64,000 nucleotides of DNA from GCA-002708315 sp964460905 (GTDB lineage: Bacteria > Bacteroidota > Bacteroidia > Bacteroidales > F082): positions 1-64,000 of the forward strand of contig CAYWRM010000003.1 in NCBI GenBank assembly GCA_964460905.1, written 5' to 3'. The position numbers and the translations under genes were made by a program. The notes below the pieces were generated by a model. That model saw nothing but the letters and a program-made list of their open reading frames with translations, searched no databases and was not told the origin of the DNA. This document shows, piece after piece, positions 63,214 to 64,000 of this stretch. Position 1 is the stretch's first letter; the number at the start of each line of letters is the position of its first letter.

Positions 63214-64000
63214 TTATAATTTCCTCCAAAGTCTTAACGATTGTTCTTTTGTAAAGTTATGTATTTTTTTCTCATCAACAGTTTGAATAATCCTATCTTT
63301 CACAATCATTTTTCCGTTAGAAATAACATGTATAACATGATTTGAGGTTAATCCGAAAAGGAAATGGCCTAAAAAATTATCTTCATTTATTTCTGTTGGG
63401 GTATCATAATCCAGTACCACTAAATTATTCTCTCCATCACCAGAAAAATTATTAGTACTTAAATAATTATGTACTTTTCTAATACGATAATAACTTGTTA
63501 AGAAATCGATTTCATCTTTACCCTGTCCAACAAAATAAGCAGCCTGTGCACTTCTCAACATGTTACTGTGCATGCCATCGGTGCCAAGCATTATATTGTC
63601 ACCCAGTGACCTGGAATTAAAATAACCAACATTATTGTTCAAGTTACTCTCCGTATTCTGGACTACAAAAGCAGGAGAATTTCTAATAATGTTTCGCTCA
63701 TTTTCATCAATATGTAAGCAATGGGCAAGTATTGTTTTAGAGGAGTCAAGTACACCAAAACCGTCTAATCTTTGAATAACTCTACTGCCATAATTTACAA
63801 GGCAGAATTTCTGATCATAGAGATCTTCTGCAACATGAATGTGTATACCTGAGTTGGCTTTTTCCATCAATTCAGCTGCCTTTTTCAACGTACTATCACC
63901 AACTGTAAAAGACGCATGAAGTCCAACAAGCCCTTGGTTCTCTTTCAAATAATTTTCAGTTTCATCTAACCCCTGTGTCGCTTTTTCTTTTCCATCTCTA
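63214..64000 (-). CDS. ssnA: Aminohydrolase SsnA-like, C-terminal part
   Basis: The frame runs off the right edge, so the N-terminal metal-binding part is missing. The visible ~260 residues (VGLHASFTVGDSTLKKAAELMEKANSGIHIHVAED, TILAHCLHIDENE, VVQNTESNLNNNVGY, IMLGTDGMHSNMLRSAQ) match SsnA of the chlorohydrolase/amidohydrolase family. They keep the histidines of HIHVAE and AHCLHI and the aspartate of GTDGM. In E. coli and gut anaerobes ssnA lies in the gene set for anaerobic purine (urate) and selenium-dependent hydroxylase metabolism, together with a hydA/hyuA gene. Confidence 0.85.
   Translation of the reverse strand, partial: RDGKEKATQGLDETENYLKENQGLVGLHASFTVGDSTLKKAAELMEKANSGIHIHVAEDLYDQKFCLVNYGSRVIQRLDGFGVLDSSKTILAHCLHIDENERNIIRNSPAFVVQNTESNLNNNVGYFNSRSLGDNIMLGTDGMHSNMLRSAQAAYFVGQGKDEIDFLTSYYRIRKVHNYLSTNNFSGDGENNLVVLDYDTPTEINEDNFLGHFLFGLTSNHVIHVISNGKMIVKDRIIQTVDEKKIHNFTKEQSLRLWRKL

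Overview
The window is AT-rich chromosomal DNA from a member of the Bacteroidota, most likely a Bacteroidales/Marinilabiliales-type anaerobe or facultative anaerobe. The evidence is the gliding-motility lipoprotein GldH next to RicT, a Por/type IX (T9SS) C-terminal sorting domain, TonB-dependent receptors with carboxypeptidase-like N-termini, an HYC_CC_PP-type protein, LytS/LytTR signalling, a single-strand suf operon, and several upstream sequences fitting the Bacteroidota promoter -7 consensus TAnnTTTG. No rRNA, tRNA, CRISPR array, prophage or intact insertion sequence was seen.

Layout. 1-486 is the end of an ABC-transporter permease. 636-4696 holds a serine hydrolase, a LytS-type kinase with a LytTR regulator, and a methyltransferase. 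4697-5481 is decaying DNA with a nonsense-disrupted membrane-protein pseudogene. 5482-14013 is a one-directional run of exported or envelope proteins: WD40 and PD40 propellers, a TlpA-like lipoprotein, a T9SS cargo protein, two alpha/beta hydrolases and a DUF5808 protein. The last PD40 gene has a frameshifted C-terminus. 14317-26211 is a fatty-acid beta-oxidation block: MarR regulator, FadN-like hydratase/dehydrogenase, thiolase, acyl-CoA dehydrogenase, hotdog protein, acyl-CoA ligase, a membrane Fe-S oxidoreductase of the FadF/EMO type that could pass acyl-CoA electrons to menaquinone, and a membrane-anchored reductive-dehalogenase-like protein. 26235-29761 (minus) is a probable metal (copper) handling set. 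A second acyl-CoA ligase follows, then an ECF sigma factor with a small membrane protein and a Spy-like sensor. 33283-39561 holds a class A PBP, gldH, ricT, a LysE exporter and a GH3-family enzyme. 39645-45657 is the suf Fe-S assembly operon (sufB, C, D, S, E and a DUF59 factor). 45839-60739 is mostly housekeeping: DEAD-box helicase, RluA, PanB, a large TonB receptor, PssA, an SQR-like flavoprotein with an adjacent 54-residue ORF, QueA and an M48 lipoprotein protease. 60747-64000 carries a dihydropyrimidinase and an SsnA-type aminohydrolase, suggesting the edge of an anaerobic purine/selenium-hydroxylase gene set.

The most unusual signal is not a gene. At least ten intergenic loci carry quasi-palindromic elements. 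Each is built from a reiterated 6-16 bp word on one arm and its complement on the other, and they pair into sequence families (18379/51802, 20273/56436, 26637/44068, 29071/58287). Several sit inside operons. The largest, 62774-63209, has perfect 11-bp terminal inverted repeats and encloses a gene for an S23-like four-helix-bundle protein, recalling the intervening sequences of 23S rRNA. I propose, as inference, that the short elements are non-autonomous relatives of such ORF-bearing elements.
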